From: Candidatus Adiutrix sp.
Lineage (GTDB): Bacteria; Desulfobacterota; Desulfarculia; Adiutricales; Adiutricaceae
Length of the DNA: 5,651 bases
Direction of reading: 5' to 3'
Assembly (NCBI GenBank): GCA_031283395.1
Contig: JAITBV010000002.1
Span: 1-5,651 of the forward strand
The translations under genes were made by a program, and so were the position numbers. The notes beneath the pieces are model-generated. The model had not been told where the DNA came from and did not search any database. It worked only from the letters and a program-made list of their open reading frames with translations. Numbering within the stretch: position 1 is the first letter of the stretch; the number at the start of each line of letters is the position of its first letter. Of the stretch, positions 5,526-5,651 are shown one piece after another.

Positions 5526-5538
5526 GAGGGGCCGGATC

Positions 5539-5614
5539 GGGCGGTTAACTCAGCGGCTAGAGTGCCATCCTCACACGGTGGAAGTCGGAGGTTCGAATCC
5601 TCTACCGCCCACCA
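5539..5614 (+). tRNA. tRNA-Val, anticodon CAC (reads GUG)
   Basis: A complete 76-base cloverleaf. Acceptor stem GGGCGGT (5539-5545) pairs with ACCGCCC (5604-5610). D stem ACTC (5548-5551) pairs with GAGT (5560-5563). Anticodon stem CCATC (5565-5569) pairs with GGTGG (5577-5581) with one U-G wobble, around loop CTCACAC with anticodon CAC at 5572-5574. The variable loop has 5 bases. T stem GGAGG (5587-5591) pairs with CCTCT (5599-5603), one G-U, around TTCGAAT. The discriminator A (5611) and CCA (5612-5614) are encoded. By the genetic code CAC reads GUG, so valine. The first D-stem pair is A-U rather than the usual G-C. Confidence 0.95.
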
Positions 5615-5651
5615 TTAACAAGAAAACTGTTGTCTCATATCGTCCCGGAAA

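Noticed and set aside
5615..5651. Terminator or attachment-site duplicate after the tRNA
   Set aside because: Only a 4-bp inverted repeat without a T-run is visible, and no second copy of the tRNA 3' end lies in the window.

Overview
The window looks like a piece of a GC-rich bacterial chromosome. It holds three protein genes and one tRNA, all apparently intact except the first, which runs off the left edge. Codons are strongly biased to G/C in third position, with GGCC very frequent. Shine-Dalgarno sequences, sigma70-like promoters, a sigma54-like promoter and a CCA-encoding tRNA all point to Bacteria. A Desulfobacterota-type (former Deltaproteobacteria) host fits the gene style and the sigma54 element, but this is inference; no phylogenetic marker here settles it.

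Layout. (1) Positions 1-1010, minus strand: the N-terminal 336 codons of a biotin carboxylase (AccC-like, ATP-grasp), cut by the window edge just before the conserved arginine of the C-terminal part. (2) Positions 1011-1338: a divergent regulatory region with a sigma70-type promoter facing left, a sigma54-like and a sigma70-like promoter facing right, and a perfect 17-bp palindrome. (3) Positions 1339-3516, plus strand: a 725-residue tetratricopeptide-repeat (TPR) protein with a long Pro/Ala-rich acidic N-terminus and a run of near-identical 34-residue repeats. (4) Positions 3517-3601: a short gap with its own good sigma70-type promoter, whose -35 box lies inside a perfect inverted repeat. (5) Positions 3602-5467, plus strand: a fused acetyl-CoA carboxylase carboxyltransferase, with the AccA-like domain first and the AccD-like domain second. 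(6) A terminator-like region, then tRNA-Val(CAC) at 5539-5614.

How it fits together. Biotin carboxylase carboxylates the biotin of a carrier protein (BCCP), and carboxyltransferase moves that carboxyl group to acetyl-CoA (or another acyl-CoA) to give malonyl-CoA. The window therefore carries both catalytic halves of an acyl-CoA carboxylase, transcribed away from each other, with a large TPR protein next to the carboxyltransferase. No biotin carrier is visible; it may be fused to the missing C-terminus of the carboxylase or be encoded elsewhere. Whether the TPR protein belongs to the carboxylase is unknown.

Unusual points: both enzymes are divergent at normally fixed positions, the fusion order is the reverse of the common single-chain carboxyltransferases, and the AccD zinc ribbon has a 10-residue stretch in its first cysteine pair. 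I see no mobile element, CRISPR array or phage gene.
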